DNA from: Roseicyclus sp.
GTDB lineage: Bacteria; Pseudomonadota; Alphaproteobacteria; Rhodobacterales; Rhodobacteraceae
Assembly: GCA_018401385.1 (NCBI GenBank)
Contig: JAGYKZ010000001.1
Location: 1 to 64,000 of the forward strand
Direction: 5' to 3'
DNA: 64,000 bases
Under the pieces are notes generated by a model. The model was given only the letters and a program-made list of their open reading frames with translations. It ran no database searches and had not been told where the DNA came from. The position numbers and the translations under genes were made by a program. The stretch's first letter is position 1. The number at the start of each line of letters is the position of its first letter. Of this stretch, positions 1 through 8,730 are shown in pieces.

Positions 1-666
1 ATCTTGCATGATATGGGCGCGTTTTCGATCATCGCCTCCGACAGTCAGGCAATGGGGCGCGTGGGTGAGGTGATCATCCGCACATGGCAGACCGCCGATA
101 AAATGCGCAAGCAACGCGGGCGTCTGGCCGAAGAAACAGGCGAGAATGACAATTTCCGCGTCCGCCGTTATGTGGCGAAATACACGATCAACCCCGCCAT
201 CGCGCATGGGATTTCCCATGAGATTGGCTCGATTGAGGTGGGCAAACGCGGCGATCTGGTGCTGTGGTCGCCTGCCTTTTTCGGGGTAAAGCCCGAGATG
301 GTGTTGATTGGCGGAACGATTGCGATGGCGCAAATGGGCGATCCCAATGCCTCGATCCCGACACCGCAGCCTGTCTATTCACGGCCCATGTGGGGGGCTT
401 ATGGCCGCTCGGTGGAGCGCGGTTCGGTCAGTTTCGTGTCCGAGGCGGCACAATCGCGCGGCATCGGGGCCGAACTGGGCCTTGCCAAATCGACCTGTGC
501 CGTGCGCAACACGCGCGGCATTGGAAAGGCGGATATGATGCTGAACACCGCCACCCCACAGGTTGAGGTGAACCCAGAAACCTACGAGGTGCGCGCGGAT
601 GGTGAATTGCTGATCTGCGAACCCGCCGAGGTGCTTCCGATGGCGCAGCGCTATTTCCTATTCTGA
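1..666 (+). CDS. ureC: Urease alpha subunit, C-terminal part (5' end outside window)
   Basis: This is the last ~220 residues of the nickel-dependent catalytic subunit of urease, which hydrolyses urea to ammonia and carbamate in the cytoplasm. The reading frame is open from base 1, so the start lies upstream; about 350 of the usual ~570 residues are missing. The conserved [13 protein letters not shown] stretch is present and, from the family structure, its aspartate is a nickel ligand. The later block around [21 protein letters not shown] is typical of the amidohydrolase fold's closing beta domain. ureE follows after 16 bp, so the gene is the upstream member of a ureC-E-F-G run. Urease here can use the urea released by the purine-ring genes just downstream. 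Confidence 0.97.
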   Translation: MLHDMGAFSIIASDSQAMGRVGEVIIRTWQTADKMRKQRGRLAEETGENDNFRVRRYVAKYTINPAIAHGISHEIGSIEVGKRGDLVLWSPAFFGVKPEMVLIGGTIAMAQMGDPNASIPTPQPVYSRPMWGAYGRSVERGSVSFVSEAAQSRGIGAELGLAKSTCAVRNTRGIGKADMMLNTATPQVEVNPETYEVRADGELLICEPAEVLPMAQRYFLF

Positions 667-682
667 CCAAAGAGGGGCAAGA

Positions 683-1171
683 ATGCGTGATTTACCCATT
701 TGCCACGAAGTGATCCGCGGCCCCGTCACGGGTGCGGCCCTGTCCTTTGACACGATCACGCTGGATTATGAGGCGCGGTTTTTACGCCGCAAACGGATGA
801 TCAGTGATGGGGGGCGGGCATTTTTGCTTGATCTTGCGCAGACCACATCGCTCGATGCGGGGGATGTGCTGCTGCTGTCGAATGGCACGCGCATCGCGGT
901 GCGCGCGGCCCCTGAGCCCGTTTTGGTGATCCGTGGCGATAACCTGCCCCGTCTGGCATGGCATATCGGCAATCGCCACACGCCGTGCGAGATTGGGCAG
1001 GGCTGCTTGATCATCCGCCATGATCCCGTGATTGCGCATATGTTGGGCGTCTTGGGCGCAGACCTGGCCGAGGAGACGCGCCCCTTCACACCCGAAGGGG
1101 GGGCCTATGGCCATGGGCGCACCCATGCCCATGACCATGGCGCAAGCGCGCATTTCCCCCATGCGCATTGA
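683..1171 (+). CDS. ureE: Urease accessory protein UreE (nickel metallochaperone)
   Basis: The 162-residue product matches UreE, the cytoplasmic dimer that hands Ni2+ to the UreDFG-urease activation complex. The N-terminal peptide-binding domain is followed by the metal-binding domain, with the conserved ARHIGNRH-type block seen here as AWHIGNRHTP. The C-terminal tail is rich in histidine (GHGRTHAHDHG and HFPHAH), as in nickel-storing UreE proteins. Length is normal. The 3' end overlaps ureF by 11 bp, which suggests translational coupling. Confidence 0.95.
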   Translation: MRDLPICHEVIRGPVTGAALSFDTITLDYEARFLRRKRMISDGGRAFLLDLAQTTSLDAGDVLLLSNGTRIAVRAAPEPVLVIRGDNLPRLAWHIGNRHTPCEIGQGCLIIRHDPVIAHMLGVLGADLAEETRPFTPEGGAYGHGRTHAHDHGASAHFPHAH

Positions 1172-1811
1172 TGCGGATTATATCACGCTGGCCCATTGGG
1201 TCTCGCCTGCGTTCCCCGTGGGGGGGTTTGCCTTTAGCCATGGGGTGGAGGCCGCGATTGCACAAGGCTGGATCACCAGCCCCGCTGATCTGGAAGCGTG
1301 GCTCTGTGATCTGTTGCATCACGGCACGGGGCGCAATGATGCGGTTTGGATCGGGCTTGGCGCCAAGGCGGAGGGGCGCGCGGCGTTGATCGCCTTGCAA
1401 GATGAGGCCCGCGCATGGCAATTCGCAGCCCCCCGTCTGCGCGAGGCGCAGAATATGGGGGCCAGTTTCAGTGCGCTGATGCGCGATGTCTGGGGGATGG
1501 AGGCACTGCCCGATCTGTTTGTGCCCATTGCACTTGGCTTTGCCGCGGCACAGCGTGGCATTGCGCCCGCCGATGCGGCGGCCCTGTATCTTCAGGGCTT
1601 TTTCGCAAATATTGTCGCGGCGGCGCAACGCCTGATGCCTTTGGGGCAGGTGGCCGCGCAAGGGATATTGGCGCGGCTTTCGCCCCAGATTGCGGCCCTT
1701 GCACTGCTTGCTGAAACCGCAAGTTTGGATGACCTTCACAGCACCGCCTTTCTGTCTGACATTGCCGCCGCCCAACATGGGTTGGCCCCTGCAAGGATGT
1801 TTCAATCATGA
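1161..1811 (+). CDS. ureF: Urease accessory protein UreF
   Basis: UreF (216 residues from this start) bridges UreD/UreH and UreG in the urease maturation complex and acts as a fidelity check on nickel insertion. The characteristic N-terminal block [18 protein letters not shown] is present at residues ~11-28, followed by the all-helical body. I chose the ATG at 1161, which gives [13 protein letters not shown]; an in-frame ATG at 1137 would add eight residues. The frame overlaps the end of ureE, and its stop overlaps the ureG start (ATGA), so ureE, ureF and ureG look translationally coupled. Confidence 0.94.
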   Translation: MRIDADYITLAHWVSPAFPVGGFAFSHGVEAAIAQGWITSPADLEAWLCDLLHHGTGRNDAVWIGLGAKAEGRAALIALQDEARAWQFAAPRLREAQNMGASFSALMRDVWGMEALPDLFVPIALGFAAAQRGIAPADAAALYLQGFFANIVAAAQRLMPLGQVAAQGILARLSPQIAALALLAETASLDDLHSTAFLSDIAAAQHGLAPARMFQS

Positions 1812-2444
1812 GCAATCTTTCCCCCAATGGCCCGCTTCGGATCGGGATCGGTGGCCCCGTGGGGGCAGGCAAAACCACGCTCACCGCACGGCTGGCCGCA
1901 GGTCTGAAGGATCATTTCTCCATCGGCGTCATCACCAATGATATTTACACCCAAGAGGATGCCGAGGCGTTGATGCGGATGCAAATCTTGCCTCTGGATC
2001 GCATCATCGGGGTTGAGACAGGGGGGTGTCCGCATACCGCCATCCGCGAGGATGCAAGCATCAATTTGGCTGCGATTGCGCAAATGCAAGCGCGCCATGC
2101 GGATCTGCAAATTGTGCTGATCGAAAGCGGGGGGGATAACCTATCGGCGACCTTCAGCCCGGAATTGGCGGATTTGACGATTTATGTGATCGATACGGCA
2201 TCCGGCGAGGATATTCCGCGCAAGGGCGGTCCTGCGCTGACGCGCTCGGATATTCTGGTGATCAACAAAACCGACCTTGCGCCTTACGTGGGCGCGCGGC
2301 TTGATGATGGAGGCGGATGCCACCGCGCGCGCGCGCCGGGCCCTTTCGTGATGGCCCAATTGCCACGAGCAGGGGGCGTGGAGCAGATCGTTGATCTGAT
2401 CCTGAGATGGGCGGTTTGCCCTCAAGTCTGCAAAAATCGCCTGA
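1808..2444 (+). CDS. ureG: Urease accessory GTPase UreG (frameshifted near 3' end)
   Basis: UreG is the SIMIBI-class GTPase that powers nickel delivery to urease. The P-loop GPVGAGKT, the [11 protein letters not shown] block, [17 protein letters not shown] and the guanine-specificity motif [11 protein letters not shown] are intact. After that, two close indels garble the protein: the expected DxMEADATRARR segment is in another frame between about 2304 and 2332, then PFVMAQL...[11 protein letters not shown] returns to the original frame. The natural stop is not resolved. The frame stays open to 2776, inside the next gene, while a +1 shift near 2403 would end it at 2444, the end given here. The pattern suggests sequence errors rather than a dead gene. 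Confidence 0.85.
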
Positions 2445-2549
2445 AAGCGTATAGATTATCAAAGAAACCCAAAAACTGCCTTCGTGCTTTTGGTGCGACA
2501 GCGCCGCGCCAAAGCCATCATGGGCCTGTTATCATTGTGAGTTGCCCTT

Positions 2550-3362
2550 ATGAGCCCCAAATATTTCGCCCCCACGGGCGGCCACCCTCCGCAAGACCAG
2601 TGTTGACGGATCGCGCGGTCTTTACCGGCCTATGCCGTGATCCCACGCGGCACGATGCGGGACATCACCACCAGTTTCCTGCCTTTTTGGGAAAAAACCC
2701 GCCTTTGGGTGATTGCGCGGCCCCTGTCGGGCTTTGCGGAAACCTTTTCGCATTACATCATGGAGGTCGCGCCTGAGGGCGGCAGCGCGCGCGCTGAGAC
2801 CGATGAGGAGGCCGAAGCGGTTCTTTTTGTGGTCGAGGGCCAAGCAAGCCTCACAGTGGACGGTCAGACCCATGTCTTGGAGGCGGGCGGTTACGCCTAT
2901 CTGCCGCCTGCCCATGCATGGGAATTGTATAATCGCGGGCAGTCACCTTTGCGGTTTCACTGGATCCGCAAAGCCTATCAGGAGGTCGAAGGCCTCGATC
3001 ATCCTGATGTTTTGATCCTGAACGAGCGTGACATTGCCCCCACACCGATGGCGGGCACGGATGGGAAATGGGCGACCACGCGCTTTGTCGACCCCAGCGA
3101 CCTGCGCCATGATATGCACGTCACCATCGTCACCTTCGAGCCAGGCGCGGTGATCCCGTTTCTGGAAACCCATGTGATGGAGCATGGTCTTTACGTGCTA
3201 GAGGGCAAGGCCGTCTATCGCCTCAACACCGATTGGGTGGAGGTGGAAGCGGGCGATTATATGTGGCTGCGCGCCTTTTGCCCGCAGGCCTGCTATGCAG
3301 GCGGGCCGGGCAAGTTCCGTTACCTGCTTTACAAAGATGTGAACCGCCATATGCCCCTATGA
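2550..3362 (+). CDS. allE: (S)-ureidoglycine aminohydrolase, bicupin (two compensating indels near 5' end)
   Basis: The product is a double-cupin protein of the UGHYE/YlbA family, the Mn-dependent enzyme that converts (S)-ureidoglycine to (S)-ureidoglycolate and ammonia in allantoin breakdown. From 2637 the frame gives [12 protein letters not shown], an N-terminal cupin ([24 protein letters not shown]) and a C-terminal cupin whose metal-site region reads [28 protein letters not shown]. The family's N-terminus ([10 protein letters not shown]) begins at an ATG at 2550 in the same frame, but a stop near 2603 interrupts it. The linking piece LTDRAVFT lies in another frame, so two small indels near 2602 and 2626 are needed. 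It converges with allA, overlapping by 6 bp. Confidence 0.88.
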
Positions 3363-3839
3363 GGTGGCGATCATCACCTCATCGGGCAGCCAATATTCTT
3401 CTAAATTCGCGCCATCGCCAATGCGGTCGATCACCGCGAAAAGACCGGGATCATAAAGCGGCGTCAGCACCCCGTGCCAGATGCCGCGATGAATGTTGAT
3501 CGCCTGTCCCGCCTCGGTCAGAAACGCGCGGATGTTCTGCGGTATGCCGCCCGCATCTTCGGCCACGACCACCAAAAACGGCTGATGGCTCATCGGCACG
3601 AAGGCCTGAGAGCCGTCAGGGTGCCGCTCGACCAGATCAAGCTTCATCGGCAAATCGCGCTTTTGCGCGTGAAAGATGCTGATGCCTGCGCGCCCATCCG
3701 AAAAATCCATCCGCGCACGGTCGTGAAAACGGCCACATAGGCCTTGATTGATGATCTTATCGGCTGGGCCTTTGGCCTCAAGCACGTCGCCAAACGGAGC
3801 AAAGGCTTGGGCGCTTATGGGCTCGATAATAATTTTCAT
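3357..3839 (-). CDS. allA: Ureidoglycolate lyase
   Basis: The 160-residue protein matches AllA, the cupin-fold lyase that splits (S)-ureidoglycolate into glyoxylate and urea. It starts MKIIIEPISAQAFAPFGDVLE and carries the family block AGQAINIHRGIWHGVLTPL near residues 115-130, which contains the conserved histidines. Length is normal. The start overlaps the stop of the upstream allantoinase fusion by 4 bp, so the two are probably one leftward transcript. The urea it makes is the substrate of the neighbouring urease. Confidence 0.95.
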   Translation of the reverse strand: MKIIIEPISAQAFAPFGDVLEAKGPADKIINQGLCGRFHDRARMDFSDGRAGISIFHAQKRDLPMKLDLVERHPDGSQAFVPMSHQPFLVVVAEDAGGIPQNIRAFLTEAGQAINIHRGIWHGVLTPLYDPGLFAVIDRIGDGANLEEYWLPDEVMIATS

Positions 3840-5248
3840 GTGGCAAACCGATCTATCAGGCGCAATTCCGCGATGCGCTCCACCTGACGGCAGGCTTCGG
3901 CAAATTCGACCGCGCGCGATTGCGTCACGCGGCGCTTGAACGCCTCCAAGATACTGGCCTTGGTGTTGTCGCGCACCGCAATGATGAAGGGGAAACCAAA
4001 GGCCTCGGTATAGCGCTCATTCAGCGCGGTAAATTCCGCGCGCTCTGCGTCTGTCAGGCTGTCCAGCCCGACCGAGGCCTGCTCGGCGGTGGAATCCGCC
4101 GTCAGGCGCTTGGCCGCTGCCAGCTTTCCCGCCAGATCAGGGTGCGCTTGCAGCACCCCAAGGCGCTCTGCCTCACTTGCGCTGCGAAAGGCGCGGGCCA
4201 GAACCGAATGCACCCCTGCCGCGCAATCATGCGCCGCGCCAAGCTCCATCTCATAGGCGCGCTCGGCAATCCATGGGCTGTGCTCGAATATCCCGCCAAA
4301 CTCGGCGACAAATTCACCTCGCGCCATCTGCGATGGGGTGAAGCGCGCGGTCACGGGATGCGCGGCCGCCCAATGATCCGCAATGGCTTCGCGGGTGGCA
4401 AACCAAACGCCTTCATGCGCCTTTAAATGCGCAAGCGCGCGTTTCAGCGCCAGCGCACGGGCAGGGCGGCCTGCCGGGCGGCAATGCAGGCCGATGGACA
4501 TCATCTTGGGCGCGCCTGCCACCCCTTCGGCGTAAAGCTGATCGAAGGTGTCGATCAAGCTGCGCTCGAACTGCGCGCCTTCGGTAAAGCCCGCTTGGAT
4601 GGCAAAGCGCATATCATTGCAATCCATCGTGTAGGGCACCATCAATTGATCCTTGCCGCCCGCCTTGACCCAATAGGGCAGGTCATCGGCATAGCTGTCT
4701 GCGATATAGGCCAGATCACCCTCTTCGGCGGCAAGATCCACGGTGTGCATCGAACAACGCCCCGTATACCAGCCGCGTGGCGGTGTTCCCGTCACCTCCG
4801 TGTGCAGGCGGATCGCCTCGCGGATTTGCGCGCGTTCCTCTTCGGGGGGCATATCTTTATGCTCAACCCATTTCAGGCCATGGCTGGCGATTTCCCAGTT
4901 TGCCTTTTTCATCGCAGCCACTTGTTCAGGGCTGCGGGCAAGGGCGGTGGCCACTCCATAGACCGTCACGGGCAGGTCGGCCATCATGGCATAAAGCCGC
5001 CAAAACCCCGCCCGCGCTCCATATTCATAGATCGATTCCATATTCCAATGGCGCATCCCCACCCATGGCTGCGCGCCCGTGATTTCGGACAAAAACGCCT
5101 CGGAGGCGGCATCGCCATGCAGAATATTGTTCTCGCCACCTTCCTCATAATTGAGCACGATCTGCACAGCGATTTTCGCGCCATCGGGCCAAGCGGCATT
5201 TGGCGCATCTGGCCCGTGGCCGCGTAAATCTCGGGGGTAGCGTGTCAT
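3836..5248 (-). CDS. puuE-uraD: Fused allantoinase (PuuE type) and OHCU decarboxylase (UraD)
   Basis: One frame encodes two purine-catabolic enzymes. Residues ~1-300 form a polysaccharide-deacetylase-like, cofactor-independent allantoinase (PuuE): RYPRDLRGHGPDAPNAAWP, the NYEEGGENNILHGD block, WEIASHGLKW and the RGWYTGRCSMHT region. Residues ~305-470 form 2-oxo-4-hydroxy-4-carboxy-5-ureidoimidazoline decarboxylase: FVAEFGGIFEHSPWIAERA, LGVLQAHPDLAGKLA and EAFGFPFIIAVR, with the catalytic HPDL histidine. The order in the protein is the reverse of the pathway order. The start given is MTRYPRDL; an ATG at 5272 would add eight residues. Fusions of this kind are known in alphaproteobacteria. Confidence 0.93.
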   Translation of the reverse strand: MTRYPRDLRGHGPDAPNAAWPDGAKIAVQIVLNYEEGGENNILHGDAASEAFLSEITGAQPWVGMRHWNMESIYEYGARAGFWRLYAMMADLPVTVYGVATALARSPEQVAAMKKANWEIASHGLKWVEHKDMPPEEERAQIREAIRLHTEVTGTPPRGWYTGRCSMHTVDLAAEEGDLAYIADSYADDLPYWVKAGGKDQLMVPYTMDCNDMRFAIQAGFTEGAQFERSLIDTFDQLYAEGVAGAPKMMSIGLHCRPAGRPARALALKRALAHLKAHEGVWFATREAIADHWAAAHPVTARFTPSQMARGEFVAEFGGIFEHSPWIAERAYEMELGAAHDCAAGVHSVLARAFRSASEAERLGVLQAHPDLAGKLAAAKRLTADSTAEQASVGLDSLTDAERAEFTALNERYTEAFGFPFIIAVRDNTKASILEAFKRRVTQSRAVEFAEACRQVERIAELRLIDRFAT

Positions 5249-5272
5249 GTCAGCCTCGCTTGGTTTTTCCAT

Positions 5273-5424
5273 GGCATAATGCAGATAATCGCAGATGATT
5301 TTAAAAAAAATCCATAAGCACTCTTTTGGGCGCTCTGCACTGTATCAGGCGCATAATCTCGCCTATCATGTCCGCAAGTTTTGAGATTTTCTAGGGTTCA
5401 TTTACCGGCGAAGGGATGCACGCG
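5273..5424. promoter_or_regulatory. Divergent intergenic region between puuE-uraD and hiuH
   Basis: This 150-bp gap is locally AT-rich (a TTTTAAAAAAAATCC run near 5310) and separates two divergently read gene groups of one pathway, so it should hold both promoters. I see no confident -35/-10 pair. A Shine-Dalgarno-like AAGGG at 5411-5415 sits nine bases before the hiuH start. A LysR-type regulator would be the expected controller, but the adjacent lysR gene is truncated. Confidence 0.4.
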
Positions 5425-5778
5425 ATGGCGGGATATTTAACCACCCATGTTTTGGATACGGCAACAGGCCGCCCTGCGGCGGGTTTGGTGATTGATCTTT
5501 ATCGCATCACCGATACGGGGGCGGAATTGATCAAAACGGTGGCGACCAATTCAGACGGGCGCACCGATGCGCAAATCTTGCCTGCTGCGGAATTTGCCTG
5601 CGGTGTTTATGAGCTGCGCTTTCACGCGGGCGCCTATCTTGATGCGCAAGGCGTGCGGCCCGAAAGTCCCCGTTTCCTCGACATGATCCCGATCCGCTTT
5701 GGAATGTCGGAGGAGACACATTATCATGTGCCGCTCTTGCTGTCGCCCTTTGGCTATTCCACCTATCGCGGCAGTTGA
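5425..5778 (+). CDS. hiuH: 5-hydroxyisourate hydrolase (transthyretin-like)
   Basis: The ~117-residue product hydrolyses 5-hydroxyisourate to OHCU, the step before the UraD domain encoded divergently next door. Family hallmarks are the N-terminal [14 protein letters not shown] with its active-site histidine, the central [12 protein letters not shown] region and the C-terminal signature tetrapeptide YRGS. I prefer the ATG at 5425 because AAGGG lies nine bases upstream; the ATG at 5416 has that sequence touching it. The 3' end overlaps the convergent lysR remnant by 16 bp. Confidence 0.94.
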   Translation: MAGYLTTHVLDTATGRPAAGLVIDLYRITDTGAELIKTVATNSDGRTDAQILPAAEFACGVYELRFHAGAYLDAQGVRPESPRFLDMIPIRFGMSEETHYHVPLLLSPFGYSTYRGS

Positions 5779-6485
5779 GCGCTTGCGGTCTCGCGGATGG
5801 CGCGGCCCACGCGGTCGACCATGAATTCCATGAAAAGCCGCGTTTTTGGGTCTTGTCTGCGGCGATGCGTGAAAAGACAGGCCATTTGAATGGGGGCGGG
5901 CGGGGTTTCGACCGCCACAGGCACAAGCGCACCGTTGCGCAAATGGTCGGACACCTCGAAAATCGGTTTCATCACGATCCCATGCCCCGCCACGGCCCAA
6001 TCCGTCAGCACATCCCCATCATCGGATTCATAGCGCCCCGATACGGCAAAGCGCTCAAGCCCTGCCTTGGTTTGCAGACGCCATTGAAACTCCTTTGCGC
6101 CTGGGAAGCGCAGATTCAAGCATTCATGCCGCCCCGTCACCAAATCGGCCCCTGACACGGGCATTCCCCGCGCGGCGATATAGGAAGGTGCGGCGCACAG
6201 CACGCGCGCCACATCCGCGATCTTGCGGATGCGCAGGTTGCTGTCTTCAGGCTCCCCCAGAAAAAACGCCAGATCCAACCCCTCGGTGGTCAGGTCAATC
6301 TTGCGGTCCGACAGGCGCAGACGAATGTGGATTTCGGGATATTGCGCGATGAACTGTGGAACATGGGGCGCGATCAAGCGCCGCCCCACCCCCAATGGCG
6401 CGGCCGCGCTGGCCATCGCATGCCGTGCCACCTCGGCCGCACGATCGAGATGGGAATGGCAAAGCATCACGAAACCGAAACTCAT
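5763..6485 (-). pseudogene. LysR-family regulator remnant lacking its DNA-binding domain
   Basis: About 240 residues match only the effector-binding half of LysR-type regulators: GRRLIAPHVPQFIAQYPEIHIRL, LSDRKIDLTTEGLDLAF and GRYESDDGDVLTDWAVAGHGIV. The N-terminal winged helix-turn-helix (~60-90 residues) is absent. The open frame continues to 6725, but that part is unrelated to any helix-turn-helix and overlaps the glycosyltransferase gene. An ATG at 6485 overlaps the glycosyltransferase stop as ATGA. The likely reading is a regulator of the purine genes whose 5' end was removed when the polysaccharide block was joined here. Expression of the truncated protein from the ATGA start cannot be excluded. 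Confidence 0.75.
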
Positions 6486-7498
6486 GCCCAGTTTCCTTTT
6501 GACATGAGACCCAGAATTTCCAATTGGCGCCAATTGATGAATTTTTCCGAAAACTGCATCCAGAAATTCGGGCCGCGATCTGTCTCTAGGGCGGCCAGGT
6601 AGGCGCGATATTCCTTGGAGTTTGCAAAATGCTCGCGCCGCTGCACCTCCTCCTCGGTCTTTTCTTGGAATGCATCCGTAAATTTCGCATGGAGCAAAAT
6701 GCCCGAGGTTTTTTCGCCCCCCCATTCATCGTAAACAAGGTTTAACCCGCGGGGTAGCAGCATATGTGTCGAGCTGGCATAAGCATAACCGCGTTGCCAA
6801 CGAACCAAAGGGATTTTGTTCAAGGCTGGCGCGGATTTCGGATCATCCGCAAAGAACACCCGCGCACGCGGTCCGCCTTGGATCCAGAGGTTTCCAAAAC
6901 TTGGGTTTTTCTGGATCATGTAATTGCCGCTGTCGAACCAGCAGGATGTCTCAAACGGATCACAACCGGAAGGGTATGAAAATGCCCCAATTTGGCCTTT
7001 GGGATACATATCCAAAAGCATGGTGCCGAAGCTTTTGATGGAGGATGCCTCCAACCAGTCCGTCAAAGCGTTAATCGGGCGGGTATCAACAAAGGGATAG
7101 ACCAAGAATTCATCGCAATCGACCGTCAGACACCAGTGCCCATGCCCGTATTTCCCAAGCAGATGATTGAGCCAATCCATCCCAAATCGGGCGCGTTTGT
7201 AACTTTCGGCACAGGTCCAAATGGAGCAGTCTGGTTGTGCGGCCAAATAGGCGCGCGTGCCATCATCGCTGTCATTGTCGACAAACAAAAAATGCTGAAT
7301 CCCCCTGTCGCGGTAATATTCCAGAAAATAGGGCAAGCGGGCCAGTTCATTGCGGATCGTGGCAAAGCACAAGACATCCCGTGGCCGAATGTAATCGGTG
7401 CGGTTTTCCACAGGTGTGAGGGCGCGTGACTTGCGCCATGCACGCACCAAAAATCGCTTTCTTTGCAGCCTAAGCCGATAGCGGCTGAGCGCAGTCAT
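6482..7498 (-). CDS. Glycosyltransferase family 2-like protein
   Basis: The product (338 residues from this start) resembles the family 2-like glycosyltransferases grouped as Glyco_tranf_2_4. Visible features are RNELARLPYFLEYYRDRGI near the start, VDNDSDDGT as the nucleotide-sugar binding acidic patch, and CLTVDCDEFLVYPF as the DxD-like motif. The substrate is unknown. The start at 7498 (MTALSRYR) has GGGGAT a few bases upstream; an ATG at 7516 would add six residues. It lies 26 bp from the next glycosyltransferase in the same direction, in a surface-polysaccharide block. Its stop overlaps the ATG of the LysR remnant. Confidence 0.82.
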   Translation of the reverse strand: MTALSRYRLRLQRKRFLVRAWRKSRALTPVENRTDYIRPRDVLCFATIRNELARLPYFLEYYRDRGIQHFLFVDNDSDDGTRAYLAAQPDCSIWTCAESYKRARFGMDWLNHLLGKYGHGHWCLTVDCDEFLVYPFVDTRPINALTDWLEASSIKSFGTMLLDMYPKGQIGAFSYPSGCDPFETSCWFDSGNYMIQKNPSFGNLWIQGGPRARVFFADDPKSAPALNKIPLVRWQRGYAYASSTHMLLPRGLNLVYDEWGGEKTSGILLHAKFTDAFQEKTEEEVQRREHFANSKEYRAYLAALETDRGPNFWMQFSEKFINWRQLEILGLMSKGNWA

Positions 7499-7524
7499 AC
7501 TCGATCCCCATCTCATTTTCGGGC

Positions 7525-8722
7525 CTATTCAGAAATAACGGCCGTCAAAGCACGAAAATGATCTTTCCAATTAGGTATGTCGTCCATGGGGCTGGCCAGA
7601 CCCACGGAACCGTTTAGCATTATGTCCTTAATTTGCGTTTTCCAAGGCTGCGGATCAAGCGGCGAAAGAAAAATCGCGGAAGTTTTCAGAATTTCCCGGT
7701 GAACGGGTATATCCGATACAAGGCACGTCATCCCCGCCTGCAACGCCTCCAAAGGTGGATAGCCGAATCCTTCCACAAAACTGGGAAACAACAAAACATC
7801 ATTTCCCTGCATCATATCCCAAAGCACATCATCGCTGAGGGGCCCGTGTTCGAAAATGACGCGATTGCGCAACGGATCGTGCTCCAGACGTTCAAAGACG
7901 GCAGGATCCGCCCATCCGCGTTGACCGACAATATGCAACTCTGGAAGTTCGGAACTGGGCAGGTCGCGGGCAAGATCTGCCCATATATCCAAAATCAGGC
8001 CATGGTTCTTGCGCGGTTCAATCGTGCCAATCATCAAAAAACGCGGCTTTTGATTTGCGCTGATTTGCGGTTTCAGTCGATCGATGAGGCCGGGGTATAA
8101 CACATGACAGGGCGGCGCGCGACTTGCATCATACCGGTCACAGATCGCCTGTTTAGAGACTTCTGAATTGGTCAGGATCGCATCTGCCACGGCGCCAAGT
8201 TGGGTCAATTTTGTGGCAAATCGCGGGATGGCTTTAGGCCGCGCATATTCGGGATGCGACAGCGGGATCACATCGTGGATATAGGCAAATATTCTGCGCG
8301 GCTTGACGGCATCAAACACCGTTTGAGCCAGATTGCTATGTCCTACATTGAGATAAACGGCGTCCTCGGGCACATGGCGCGCAATCATATCGGACAGGCC
8401 CATGAAATGCGGGACCCGTGCAAGGGCATATATCTGCGCAAAAGCCGCTGAAAGACGGTGGCGGGATGAAACCCCGCCAAATCAGAAACGAAAGAAAATC
8501 GCCAAATCGCGGCAGGTCCGCACCATCGGCAAAACGGGCCAAGGCGCGCCCACCCTCCGCCCCAAGCAACACATAGCCCCGCGTGCTGCGATAAAGAAAC
8601 AGTGGATCTGGCAATCCAAGAACGTGATCGAGATAGGCCCGCTCAACGCGATCTACCCCTGTCAATTGGCTTTGGCCTATCCGTGACACCAGCCGCGTCA
8701 CATCCAGCAAGAGTCGCATCAC
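7525..8722 (-). CDS. Glycosyltransferase family 4-like protein (one frameshift)
   Basis: The gene encodes a GT-B fold glycosyltransferase. The N-terminal piece (MMRLLLDVTRLVSRIGQSQLTG and GVDRVERAYLDHV) is in one frame to about 8475, and the rest is in another (ARVPHFMGLSDMIARHVPED onward). The C-terminal donor-binding domain has FLMIGTIEPRKNHGLILD, an HIVGQRGW segment and the EX7E region FPSFVEGFGYPPLEALQAG. Joined, the protein is ~398 residues, normal for a family 4 enzyme. One small indel near 8475 explains the split. It sits 8 bp downstream of galU on the same strand. Confidence 0.83.
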
Positions 8723-8730
8723 CGCGAGAC

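Noticed and set aside
4427..5227. Open frame of 266 codons on the plus strand over puuE-uraD
   Set aside because: It is the complement of a well-supported conserved coding sequence; composition is that of a shadow frame.
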